From Leptotrichia sp. oral taxon 498 (GTDB taxonomy: Bacteria; Fusobacteriota; Fusobacteriia; Fusobacteriales; Leptotrichiaceae), in NCBI RefSeq assembly GCF_002240055.1, contig NZ_CP016753.1, positions 1 through 64,000 of the forward strand: 64,000 nt of DNA, read 5' to 3'. This document shows positions 18,368 to 26,251 of this stretch, piece after piece (position 1 is the stretch's first letter; each line of letters opens with the position of its first letter). The notes beneath the pieces are model-generated. The model worked only from the letters and a program-made list of their open reading frames with translations. It did not search any database and was not told the DNA's origin. A program made the position numbers and the translations under genes.

Positions 18368-19570
18368 CTAAAACTGTAATATTTTTTTGATATACTGATT
18401 TTTTAAAAATTTATTTATATCTTTTAATTTCACGTTATTTATTTCATCTTTCAACTTTTGCGGCTCCAAAATCTCATTTTTTCTAGAATAATAGTTTCCA
18501 AGAATGTTCATTCTCGCACGAGGATTTTCAAACGAAAACGCAATTTTACTCAAATATTTATTCTTAGCTTTTTGAAGTTCCTCCTGCGAAACGCCATTTT
18601 CTCTCAATTTTTCAAATTCATTTAATGTAATTTCTATCGCTTTTTTATAATTTTGAACATTTGTACCGATGTAAGTTGACGAAATTCCCCCTGAGAGATA
18701 ATACTGGTTGTAAGTATAAACCGAATAAGCAAGTCCATTTTTTTCACGAATTTGTTGAAAAAGTCTGGAACTCATAGAACCACCTATGATGTTTGAGGAA
18801 AGATCTAAATAAACTTTATCTTTGCTATCATATTTTTCCCCTTCAAAAGATATGCAGATATTTACTTGATTGATGTCCTTTTTTTCGATTCTTTTACCTT
18901 CGTTAAACGAAAAATCAATTTTACCCCTTCTATCAATCTTTTTATCTTCCAATTTATCAAAATACTCATTAACTTTTGAAATAATTTCATCTTTGTCAAA
19001 ATTTCCTGAAACTACGACAAAAATATTATCTTTTGTATATCTTTCGCTATAATATTTTTTTATTTCTTCAGAGCTAAATCCTTTTACGCTCTCTTTAGTC
19101 CCAATAATCGGCTTTCTATACTGTCCATTTATACAATCTCCATAATTTAATTCAAAAACTAAATCATCAGGTGTATCTTTATACATTTTTATCTCTTCGA
19201 TAACCACATCTTTTTCTTTTTCCAGTTCATCTTTGTCAATAATCGAATTTGTAACTATATCAAACAAAATGTCCACCGATTTTCCCAAAAATTCAGTCAG
19301 TGTATTTATATAAAAGACTGTTTCTTCCTTTGTCGTATGTGCGTTTATATTTGCTCCAAGATAATCAATTTCACTTGAAATTTCAAAATAATTTCTCTTT
19401 TTTGTCCCTTTAAAAATCATATGTTCCAAAAGATGTGAAATTCCTTCTTCATTATCATTTTCGTCTCTCGAACCAGTCTTGACAAAAACTCCGACCGAGC
19501 AAGTTGAAATATTTTCCAATCTATCAAAAATAATTTCTATTCCAGATTTTGTTTTAATTTTTTCCACCAT
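18368..19570 (-). CDS. M16 family zinc peptidase
   Basis: 400 residues with the inverted zinc motif HxxEH in 'GISHLLEHMIFKGT' (His ~46, His ~50) and the downstream acid in 'HTTKEETVFY'. The second half-domain carries 'GGSMSSRLFQQIREKNGLAYSVY', a typical M16B processing-protease signature. The length matches the bacterial YmxG/PepR group. No signal peptide is seen, so it is probably cytoplasmic. The substrate is unknown. It lies 20 bp after lptG. Confidence 0.92.
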   Translation of the reverse strand: MVEKIKTKSGIEIIFDRLENISTCSVGVFVKTGSRDENDNEEGISHLLEHMIFKGTKKRNYFEISSEIDYLGANINAHTTKEETVFYINTLTEFLGKSVDILFDIVTNSIIDKDELEKEKDVVIEEIKMYKDTPDDLVFELNYGDCINGQYRKPIIGTKESVKGFSSEEIKKYYSERYTKDNIFVVVSGNFDKDEIISKVNEYFDKLEDKKIDRRGKIDFSFNEGKRIEKKDINQVNICISFEGEKYDSKDKVYLDLSSNIIGGSMSSRLFQQIREKNGLAYSVYTYNQYYLSGGISSTYIGTNVQNYKKAIEITLNEFEKLRENGVSQEELQKAKNKYLSKIAFSFENPRARMNILGNYYSRKNEILEPQKLKDEINNVKLKDINKFLKNQYIKKILQF

Positions 19571-19590
19571 TTTTTTATCCTTTCCAAATT

Positions 19591-20676
19591 TTAATATTCG
19601 GCATCTTTAAATAATTTTACTCCAATGGCAAAAAATACTACCAAAGGTAAAAAACATGCCATATAAATTGGTATAGTTCCAGATACAGCAAGTGAACGCA
19701 AAATTGTAGCAGCACCGTAATAAGCATACCCTATTATAACCGATAATCCAATATTTACTGCAGCTCCACCTCTGACATATCTACTTCCAAGCGATAGCCC
19801 AATAAAGCACATAACAAAAGATGACAGTGAAAAAGCTATTCTATAATAAAACTCTATCCGTAAATCCAGCGAATCTGCTCCAACTCTTGTAAAATAGACA
19901 ACTTTTTTTCGTAGCTCAGGCATTGTCAAATTTTTTACTTTTACAGGACTTGCAAGTACATAATCCATAGGAGCTGTAAAATTTAATTTTGAATTATCTA
20001 TCGGAGTTGTCAAATTTGTCGTAAGATTATAATCTTTTAAATCAACAAATCGCCATCTGTTTGTATTCGGATTGATTCTTGCACTTTTTGCCGTGTACAT
20101 TTTATTAATTTTTTTAAATCCTCTGTCCATTTTTATAATTATAATATTTTTCATTTCTCCCGTCATTCGACTTGCATATTCGGTAAAAAGAACTGTATTT
20201 TTATCAACTTTTACAAAAATAAAATTTCTTTCAGATTTTGACTTTTGAACATCTATCTCATTAACTTTAAGTTCTTTCAAATTTTCTTTTTTAGCATTTG
20301 CTTTTCCCAAGTAACTGTAATTTAGCCAAAATATTCCAGAACTTATCAAAAATGAAATTATTACTGGAAATAAAACTACTCTTGAAAAACTTATTCCACT
20401 TGTTTTCATAGCGGTAACTTCCAGCTGCTTTGCCATTTTACTTATACACAAAAGACTTCCTAATAGCACTCCAAGTGGCGCTGTGTTTGTTACAATTTCA
20501 GGAATTCCGTATCTTAAATATTTTATTGCATCATGAAATTTAAATTTTCCATCCATAATCCAACCTGTAATATTAATACTCTCCGCCAACAAAAATATTA
20601 AGAAGAACATCATCATACCCAAAATAAAACTTTTTATATAATTTACGATTATATACCTATCTAATTTACTTATCAT
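19591..20676 (-). CDS. lptG: LptF/LptG family LPS export permease (second copy, LptG position)
   Basis: 361 residues of the YjgP/YjgQ family: N-terminal membrane helices, a periplasmic beta-jellyroll (~110-255) and C-terminal helices. Conserved parts include 'LDRYIIVNYIKSFILGMMMF', 'PEIVTNTAPLGVLLGSLLC' and 'ELRKKVVYF'. With LptF and LptB it forms the ABC transporter that pulls LPS from the inner membrane. The LptG name rests on gene order (behind lptF) only. lptB is in the same operon. Confidence 0.88.
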   Translation of the reverse strand: MISKLDRYIIVNYIKSFILGMMMFFLIFLLAESINITGWIMDGKFKFHDAIKYLRYGIPEIVTNTAPLGVLLGSLLCISKMAKQLEVTAMKTSGISFSRVVLFPVIISFLISSGIFWLNYSYLGKANAKKENLKELKVNEIDVQKSKSERNFIFVKVDKNTVLFTEYASRMTGEMKNIIIIKMDRGFKKINKMYTAKSARINPNTNRWRFVDLKDYNLTTNLTTPIDNSKLNFTAPMDYVLASPVKVKNLTMPELRKKVVYFTRVGADSLDLRIEFYYRIAFSLSSFVMCFIGLSLGSRYVRGGAAVNIGLSVIIGYAYYGAATILRSLAVSGTIPIYMACFLPLVVFFAIGVKLFKDAEY

Positions 20677-20698
20677 TTAATATTACTCCTTTTTTGGC

Positions 20699-21802
20699 TT
20701 AATTCCCTTTCATCTTTTTCACAGAAAAATAGATACAAAGCAAGAAAAGTACAAAATTTGGCGTCCACATCGCAATATTTGCAGGAACATGATTTTTTAA
20801 CACCAAAATTTTAGCATAACTAGCCAGACCAATATATCCAAAAATTACAATAAGGCTGACACCAAAACTGATTCCCCTTCCGCTTCTTCTGTGACCCACC
20901 GAAAGCAAAACTCCCAGCCAGCATAAAAATGTACTTCCAAGAGGTCCTATCATTCTTTGATACATTTCAACTAACGCCTTTAGTGCATTTTCTCTTTTTT
21001 CTGGATCTTTATTTTTAATATTCTTTTTATAATAACTTTTTAGCTCTTTCAAATTCATTTCTTTTCTACTTTTTTCCTTCACTTTTTTTTCTGATTTAAA
21101 AAATGTAGAAATCGGAACTTCTTGTTCTTGATATTTTGCTTGAACATGACTGCTTCCGTCATTTTTAAATAAAAATCCTTCGATATTTTTAAATCTTATT
21201 ATCCCTGGATCAAATTTTGCATTTTCTGCTAAAAATACAATGGGATATGGATTATCCCCTCTCTTATTTATAAACAAAAAATGTTTCGCTGTCGCATTTT
21301 TATTATTCACTTCATCAATATAAAAGCCAAATCCCTTTTCTTCATTTGTCAAAAATATTTTTTCTTCCGTCAGTGAATTCGGTTTAGAGGCAAGTAGCAG
21401 CTTTGTTTGTGCATTAATATTTGCAAGTGCTCTTGGGTTTACATAAATTTCCAGGCTCAGACCAATTATTGTTAGAATAAGTCCAAAAATAAACGCTGGT
21501 CTAATTATTCTAAAAAGCCCGATTCCAGAACCTTCCATTGCGACAATTTCATTAGTTTCAGAAAGCCCGCCATAAACTAGCATTACTCCTAAAAATGCTC
21601 CCATCGGTATAGTCTGGACAAGTACACCAGGCATAGCATAACACACATAATCCACTATTGACATGGCTGGTAAATCGCTCGCAAACAATCTCTCCATAAC
21701 TTCCATTACAACATTTAACATCATAATAAATGTAAATATGCTAATTCCAAATAGCGACGGTAAAATTAATGAACTATAAATATATCTATCTATCGTTTTC
21801 AT
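20699..21802 (-). CDS. lptF: LptF/LptG family LPS export permease (first copy, LptF position)
   Basis: 367 residues with the same fold as the downstream paralogue: 'IDRYIYSSLILPSLFGISIFTFIMML', a 'PGVLVQTIPMGAFLGVMLVYGGLSETNEIVAMEGSGI'-type coupling region (broken here into its key part 'SETNEIVAMEGSG'), a periplasmic jellyroll and three C-terminal helices ending in a basic tail. It is the partner subunit for LptG and LptB in LPS transport. It starts 18 bp after the cvpA-like gene and 22 bp before lptG. Confidence 0.88.
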   Translation of the reverse strand: MKTIDRYIYSSLILPSLFGISIFTFIMMLNVVMEVMERLFASDLPAMSIVDYVCYAMPGVLVQTIPMGAFLGVMLVYGGLSETNEIVAMEGSGIGLFRIIRPAFIFGLILTIIGLSLEIYVNPRALANINAQTKLLLASKPNSLTEEKIFLTNEEKGFGFYIDEVNNKNATAKHFLFINKRGDNPYPIVFLAENAKFDPGIIRFKNIEGFLFKNDGSSHVQAKYQEQEVPISTFFKSEKKVKEKSRKEMNLKELKSYYKKNIKNKDPEKRENALKALVEMYQRMIGPLGSTFLCWLGVLLSVGHRRSGRGISFGVSLIVIFGYIGLASYAKILVLKNHVPANIAMWTPNFVLFLLCIYFSVKKMKGN

Positions 21803-21820
21803 ATTTTTTCCTTTATTTTT

Positions 21821-22393
21821 TTAAAATTTAAAACTGCCATCTTTATTATTTCTTCTATAATAATCCAGCACTTCTTTTATTTTTTCCCTCTCTTTTTTTT
21901 CTTCCGTATAATTTTTAATAGAATATTTCATAAACTTTGGAAATAAATCTACATATTGAGGAGCGAAATTCGCTACGGTCTGTATCACTTGACTCTCTTT
22001 GCACAAAACTCTAACTCTTTTACTCTTCATTCCGCCTATTACGACTATAACATAGATAATTAATACAACCAAAAACATTTTTATACCAGCAAATAACATT
22101 CCAGCCGCTCCATTAAATCTTTCATCCACTTTTATTTTTTTTAAAAATTGGGAATTTTTGAACAAAAATATTGTAATAATTAAATAAAGCAGGAATATTA
22201 ATATTATGTAAAAATTCAATTGATTGAATAATGATGCTTTAGGTCTTTTAATAACCGTGTTAAATAATAATTTTGAAAAAAACATAATAAATATCCATTT
22301 AAACATGTCATAAAATCCCAAAGTAAATCCATATCCGTATCCCATTACGAGAAATGCCACCAACATCATCACAAATACTGTGTCCAATATCAT
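21821..22393 (-). CDS. CvpA-family membrane protein
   Basis: 190 residues with four or five hydrophobic segments in the first ~135 residues, a charged C-terminal tail, and the early pattern 'DTVFVMMLVAFLVMGYGYGFTLGFYDMF', which resembles CvpA/colicin V production proteins. Members affect envelope integrity in Gram-negative bacteria, but no biochemical role is settled. It sits between alr (10 bp) and lptF (18 bp). Confidence 0.65.
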   Translation of the reverse strand: MILDTVFVMMLVAFLVMGYGYGFTLGFYDMFKWIFIMFFSKLLFNTVIKRPKASLFNQLNFYIILIFLLYLIITIFLFKNSQFLKKIKVDERFNGAAGMLFAGIKMFLVVLIIYVIVVIGGMKSKRVRVLCKESQVIQTVANFAPQYVDLFPKFMKYSIKNYTEEKKEREKIKEVLDYYRRNNKDGSFKF

Positions 22394-22403
22394 AAAAATT
22401 CTC

Positions 22404-23486
22404 CTATTTTACATAAATTCTCGGAACTCTCTGACTAATTCCACACAAAATTTCATATGAAATTGTATTACATAAATTTGCAACTTCTGAAACACTTATA
22501 TTTTCCCCAAAAAATTCAACTACATCGCCTTTTTTCACTTCATCTGCCAATTCTGCTGGAATGTGCACCATAAGCTGATCCATACAAACTCTTCCCACGA
22601 TTTCGCATCTATGTCCTTTATAATAGATATAACCTTTATTTGACAGATCTCGTCTCACTCCGTCAGCATAACCTATAGAAACAGTCGCATAAGTCTGCCC
22701 TGCTTTTCCCAAATAAGTGTTTCCATAACTTATAAAACTATCTTCTTTTAATTTTTTGATATAGCTGATTTTAGCAAAAAGTGACATCACAGGTTTAAAT
22801 TTATAAGGCTTTGTCTCTTCATCGGTAACACCACCGTAAATTATTATTCCAACTCTCACAAAATCATATTTGTCATTTTCCAATTTTAAACTTCCAAAAC
22901 TGTTTAACAAATGTTTGTATTTTACAGATGGTAATTTTGAAATTATTTTTTTGCTAATTTCTTCAAAGTTATTTTCTTGAAACTCAGTATATTTCGCATC
23001 CGTATCAGAAGAAGAAAAATGGGAAAAAATTCCAATTGGTTTAACAAATTTACAATTTTTTAGTTTTTCTATTAATTCATCAATTTCATATTTTTGAAAT
23101 CCAACTCTTCCCATTCCGGTGTCAACTTTTAAAAAGACATCAGTTGGAATTTGAGATTTTTCCAAATATTTAATTTCTTCAAAGTCTGTTACCATAAAAT
23201 AAATATTTTTTTCTGAAATTTTATCCATATATTCATATTCTATCGGTCCTAATATAAGAACGCTCACATCATTGTCAAATTCCTTTACTTTTAGTGCTTC
23301 TTCGGCAGTTGCAACAGCAAAGTGCCTAATTCCTTTTTGAATCAGCGATTCACATATTTTTAACATTCCATGACCATAAGCATCTGCTTTTATAACGGCT
23401 ATCATCTTTTCTTTTGGCGCCACTTTTTCAATTTCATCTATATTGTGATATAAGTTTTTAATGTTTATTTCCGCCCAACAACGCAT
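22404..23486 (-). CDS. alr: alanine racemase
   Basis: 360 residues. The PLP lysine is K33 in 'VIKADAYGHG', and the second catalytic Tyr is in 'SYGNTYLGK' (~residue 248-252). 'GRVCMDQLMV' and the C-terminal beta domain complete the family layout. It makes D-alanine for peptidoglycan, which fits the nearby rodA. It is followed by the cvpA-like gene after 10 bp. A strong intergenic hairpin lies between secF and this gene. Confidence 0.96.
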   Translation of the reverse strand: MRCWAEINIKNLYHNIDEIEKVAPKEKMIAVIKADAYGHGMLKICESLIQKGIRHFAVATAEEALKVKEFDNDVSVLILGPIEYEYMDKISEKNIYFMVTDFEEIKYLEKSQIPTDVFLKVDTGMGRVGFQKYEIDELIEKLKNCKFVKPIGIFSHFSSSDTDAKYTEFQENNFEEISKKIISKLPSVKYKHLLNSFGSLKLENDKYDFVRVGIIIYGGVTDEETKPYKFKPVMSLFAKISYIKKLKEDSFISYGNTYLGKAGQTYATVSIGYADGVRRDLSNKGYIYYKGHRCEIVGRVCMDQLMVHIPAELADEVKKGDVVEFFGENISVSEVANLCNTISYEILCGISQRVPRIYVK

Positions 23487-23509
23487 TTTAATTCACCTCT
23501 ATAATTATT

Positions 23510-23530
23510 ATAGGAGCAAAAAGCTCCTAT
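23510..23530. terminator. hairpin between secF and alr (possible attenuator)
   Basis: Perfect 8-bp stem ATAGGAGC-AAAAA-GCTCCTAT, GC-rich for this genome. No good T run follows on the minus strand, so it may be a partial terminator, an RNA-processing site or an mRNA-stability element inside the operon. Confidence 0.4.
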
Positions 23531-23538
23531 TTTATTGA

Positions 23539-24510
23539 TTAAACTAATACTTTATCTTTTTCATCGTATCCGTTTACTGTTTTAGTTGTTCTATTTGATT
23601 TTTCTTGTTTTTTATCGTTATTGTTATTTTTTTTCAATTTTTTCATCAAATAAACTAGCGGACTTGCCACAAATATTGATGAATAAGTACCAAACAACAT
23701 TCCTAAAAACAATGTCATACTAAAAGTTTTTAGCGAATCTCCACCAAAAATAAGTAAAACTATAACTGAAAATAATGTTGTAAGAGAAGTATAAATCGAA
23801 CGAGCAAATACTTGATTTATCCCAGTTTCAATAATTTCTGAAAAAGGTTTATTTTCTCTATTTTTCTTATTTTTCTTTTCATTTTCACGAATTCTGTCAA
23901 ACACCACAATCGTATCGTTTATTGAATATCCTAAAATTGTTAAAATTGCCGCAACAAACGGAGTATCAATTTCGTATCTGAAAAGCGCAATAAGTCCAAA
24001 TGAAATAATTACATCGTGAAGAAGTGCCAAAATTCCAGCAATGGCATAAACTAGCTCAAATCTTACAGTTATGTAAATTACAATAAATATACTTCCAATC
24101 AAAAGCGCCTTTATCGCATTCATAGTCAATTCTTTCCCAATTACTGCTCCAACTGTGTCATCTTTTGTAATTTCATATTTTCCAGTATTTTTTTCAAGCT
24201 GTGTCAACATTTCATTTTTTTGCGCATTTGTCAACTGACTTGTTCTAATTATAACACTGTTGTCTGTTTCTGAAAACTGCACTCTTTTTGTTTTTAGTTG
24301 CGGAATCGCACTTATCAAACTGTCCAATGTTCCATTTACTTTTATCTGTTCCACTTTTTGTGGATATTTTAGCTGAATAAGATTTCCACCTTTAAAATCT
24401 ATTCCCAAATTTAATTTTATAGTAAAAAGAAATATTAGGGACAATATTACCATTATTGCTGAAAATGATAAATAATATTTTTGATGTTTTATCACTCGAA
24501 ATTTAGTCAT
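23539..24510 (-). CDS. secF: protein translocase subunit SecF
   Basis: 323 residues with six membrane segments and a periplasmic loop. Family motifs include 'GIDFKGGNLIQLKY' near the N-terminus and 'AILTILGYSINDTIVVFDRIRE' in helix 4. It uses the proton gradient to aid late stages of Sec export. A hydrophilic Lys/Asn-rich tail extends beyond the last helix. It overlaps the end of secD by 8 bp. Confidence 0.96.
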   Translation of the reverse strand: MTKFRVIKHQKYYLSFSAIMVILSLIFLFTIKLNLGIDFKGGNLIQLKYPQKVEQIKVNGTLDSLISAIPQLKTKRVQFSETDNSVIIRTSQLTNAQKNEMLTQLEKNTGKYEITKDDTVGAVIGKELTMNAIKALLIGSIFIVIYITVRFELVYAIAGILALLHDVIISFGLIALFRYEIDTPFVAAILTILGYSINDTIVVFDRIRENEKKNKKNRENKPFSEIIETGINQVFARSIYTSLTTLFSVIVLLIFGGDSLKTFSMTLFLGMLFGTYSSIFVASPLVYLMKKLKKNNNNDKKQEKSNRTTKTVNGYDEKDKVLV

Positions 24511-25717
24511 TTTTTGGAACTCCTTTCCAGAACAGCTGTTCTTTTTTCAAATTAAATGTTTTTACAACAAAACGAAGTAACACTTTTGATACAAATACTG
24601 CTGTTATTATTGTAACAACTACCCCAAGCGACAAAGTTACGGCAAATCCTTTTATTGGTCCTGTTCCCAAGAAAAATAGGACTGCTGCTATTAATAATGT
24701 CGTTATATTTCCGTCAATTATTGCTGGAAGAGCGTTACTGTATCCTTTTTCTATTGCATCGTGTAAAGATTCTCCCAGGGCCATTTCTTCTTTAATTCTC
24801 TCGTATGTAATTACATTTGAGTCAACTGCCATTCCAAGCGTCAAAATAAATCCAGCAATTCCCGGAAGTGTCAATGCCGCACCAACCATGCTAAGTGAAG
24901 CCAATACCAAAAATCCATTTATAAGTAGAGCAATATCCGCCACAATTCCAGGTATTTTATAAATTGCTATCATAAAAATTGAAATTGCTAACATCGCAAT
25001 TACTCCAGCTATTTCAGTTTTTTGAATTGAATCAACTCCAAGTGTCGCTCCAACTGTTCTATTTTCAACAATTTTTATTTCCACAGGAAGTGCACCAGAT
25101 TTCAATAAATTTGCCAAATCATTTGCAGATTCCATCGTAAAGTTTCCACTTATACTTCCGCTTCCACCAGCAATTTCTTCGTTAATTCTAGGCGCTGACT
25201 GCTCTTTACCGTCAAGCATGATTGCAAGTTGTTTTCCTTTGTTTTCTCTCGTAATTTTGGCAAATTTTTCGGCTCCAGAAGGAGTTAGCTCAAAAGTTAC
25301 AACTGGACGGCTCAAGTTATCTTGTCCAATTCCCGCATTTTTAAGCGCTCCACCTTCTAAAAGTGTCGGTCCATAATTTCCATTTGCATCTTTTATTTTA
25401 AATTCCAGCTTTGCTGTTGTCCCTATCAAGTCAACTGCTTTTTTAGGATCTTTAATTCCCGCAAGTTCTACGATTAACTTGTCATTTCCACTTATTTGAA
25501 TTACAGGTTCTGCTACTCCAAGGCTGTTTACCCTTCTCTCAATAATGTCTCTTACTTTATTCATCGTATCCTTGTCAATCTTCCCCTGCGCTTGAAGCAC
25601 AACCGAAGTTCCTCCACGCAAATCCAGTCCAAGCTTTATTTTATTCAATGACAAAATAATAGCTGGAACAACTAATATAATAAGTAGCCAAATATAGTGC
25701 TTTTTACTATTTTCCAT
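24503..25717 (-). CDS. secD: protein translocase subunit SecD
   Basis: 404 residues, the short form seen in many Gram-positive and fusobacterial genomes. The N-terminal helix is followed by 'GLDLRGGTSVVLQA', the P1 and base domain, and the membrane part with 'GMAVDSNVITYERIKEE'. It pairs with SecF. It starts 19 bp after ruvX and has the usual place directly before secF. Confidence 0.96.
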   Translation of the reverse strand: MENSKKHYIWLLIILVVPAIILSLNKIKLGLDLRGGTSVVLQAQGKIDKDTMNKVRDIIERRVNSLGVAEPVIQISGNDKLIVELAGIKDPKKAVDLIGTTAKLEFKIKDANGNYGPTLLEGGALKNAGIGQDNLSRPVVTFELTPSGAEKFAKITRENKGKQLAIMLDGKEQSAPRINEEIAGGSGSISGNFTMESANDLANLLKSGALPVEIKIVENRTVGATLGVDSIQKTEIAGVIAMLAISIFMIAIYKIPGIVADIALLINGFLVLASLSMVGAALTLPGIAGFILTLGMAVDSNVITYERIKEEMALGESLHDAIEKGYSNALPAIIDGNITTLLIAAVLFFLGTGPIKGFAVTLSLGVVVTIITAVFVSKVLLRFVVKTFNLKKEQLFWKGVPKND

Positions 25718-25736
25718 ATTAAAATCCTTTCTCTAT

Positions 25737-26153
25737 TTATTTTAATGTATCCAAATATTTTTGTAAAATTATCGAAGCTGCCACCATATCCACAACTTTT
25801 CTTCGTTCTTTCCCACTCTTTTTAGAATAATTTTTCAAATAATGTTCCGCTTCTGTTGTCGTATATCTCTCATCCACAAAAATAATCTGAATTTCGGGTA
25901 TTTCTTTTTTTAACTCTTCCACAAATTCTTCAACTTTTTCGACTTGCCTTTTTTTACTTCCATCTAAACTTTTTGGCATTCCAACGACAATTTTTTTCGT
26001 ACCTTCGTCATCTAAAATCTCTTTTATTCTTGCAATTGGATCTATTTTCGTCCTGTCAAGCACTTCAAGAGCAGTCGCAAGAATTCCCAAAGGATCGCAT
26101 TTTGCAACTCCAATTCTCACATCTCCAACATCAAGTCCAATAAATTTTCTCAT
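25737..26153 (-). CDS. ruvX: YqgF/RuvX family nuclease
   Basis: 138 residues of the RNase H-like YqgF family: 'GLDVGDVRIGVA' (Asp at the active site), 'VVGMPKSLDGS', 'VDERYTTTEAE' and a final 'KVVDMVAASIILQKYLD'. The enzymes act in pre-16S rRNA 5' end maturation and were also described as Holliday-junction resolvase-like. It follows alaS by 98 bp, a common pairing. Confidence 0.93.
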   Translation of the reverse strand: MRKFIGLDVGDVRIGVAKCDPLGILATALEVLDRTKIDPIARIKEILDDEGTKKIVVGMPKSLDGSKKRQVEKVEEFVEELKKEIPEIQIIFVDERYTTTEAEHYLKNYSKKSGKERRKVVDMVAASIILQKYLDTLK

Positions 26154-26203
26154 CTTTTTCTCATTTCTAAATTTTATTATTCAAATTATGAATTAATTTT
26201 TTG

Positions 26204-26224
26204 ACAAGGGGATAACCCCCTTGT
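26204..26224. other. GC-rich hairpin between alaS and ruvX
   Basis: ACAAGGGG-ATAAC-CCCCTTGT gives an 8-bp stem with seven GC-favouring pairs, about 28 bp after the alaS stop. No T run follows on either strand, so it is not a normal terminator. It could be an RNA processing or stability element within the operon. Confidence 0.45.
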
Positions 26225-26251
26225 TAATTGGCATTTATTCAATTATATAAA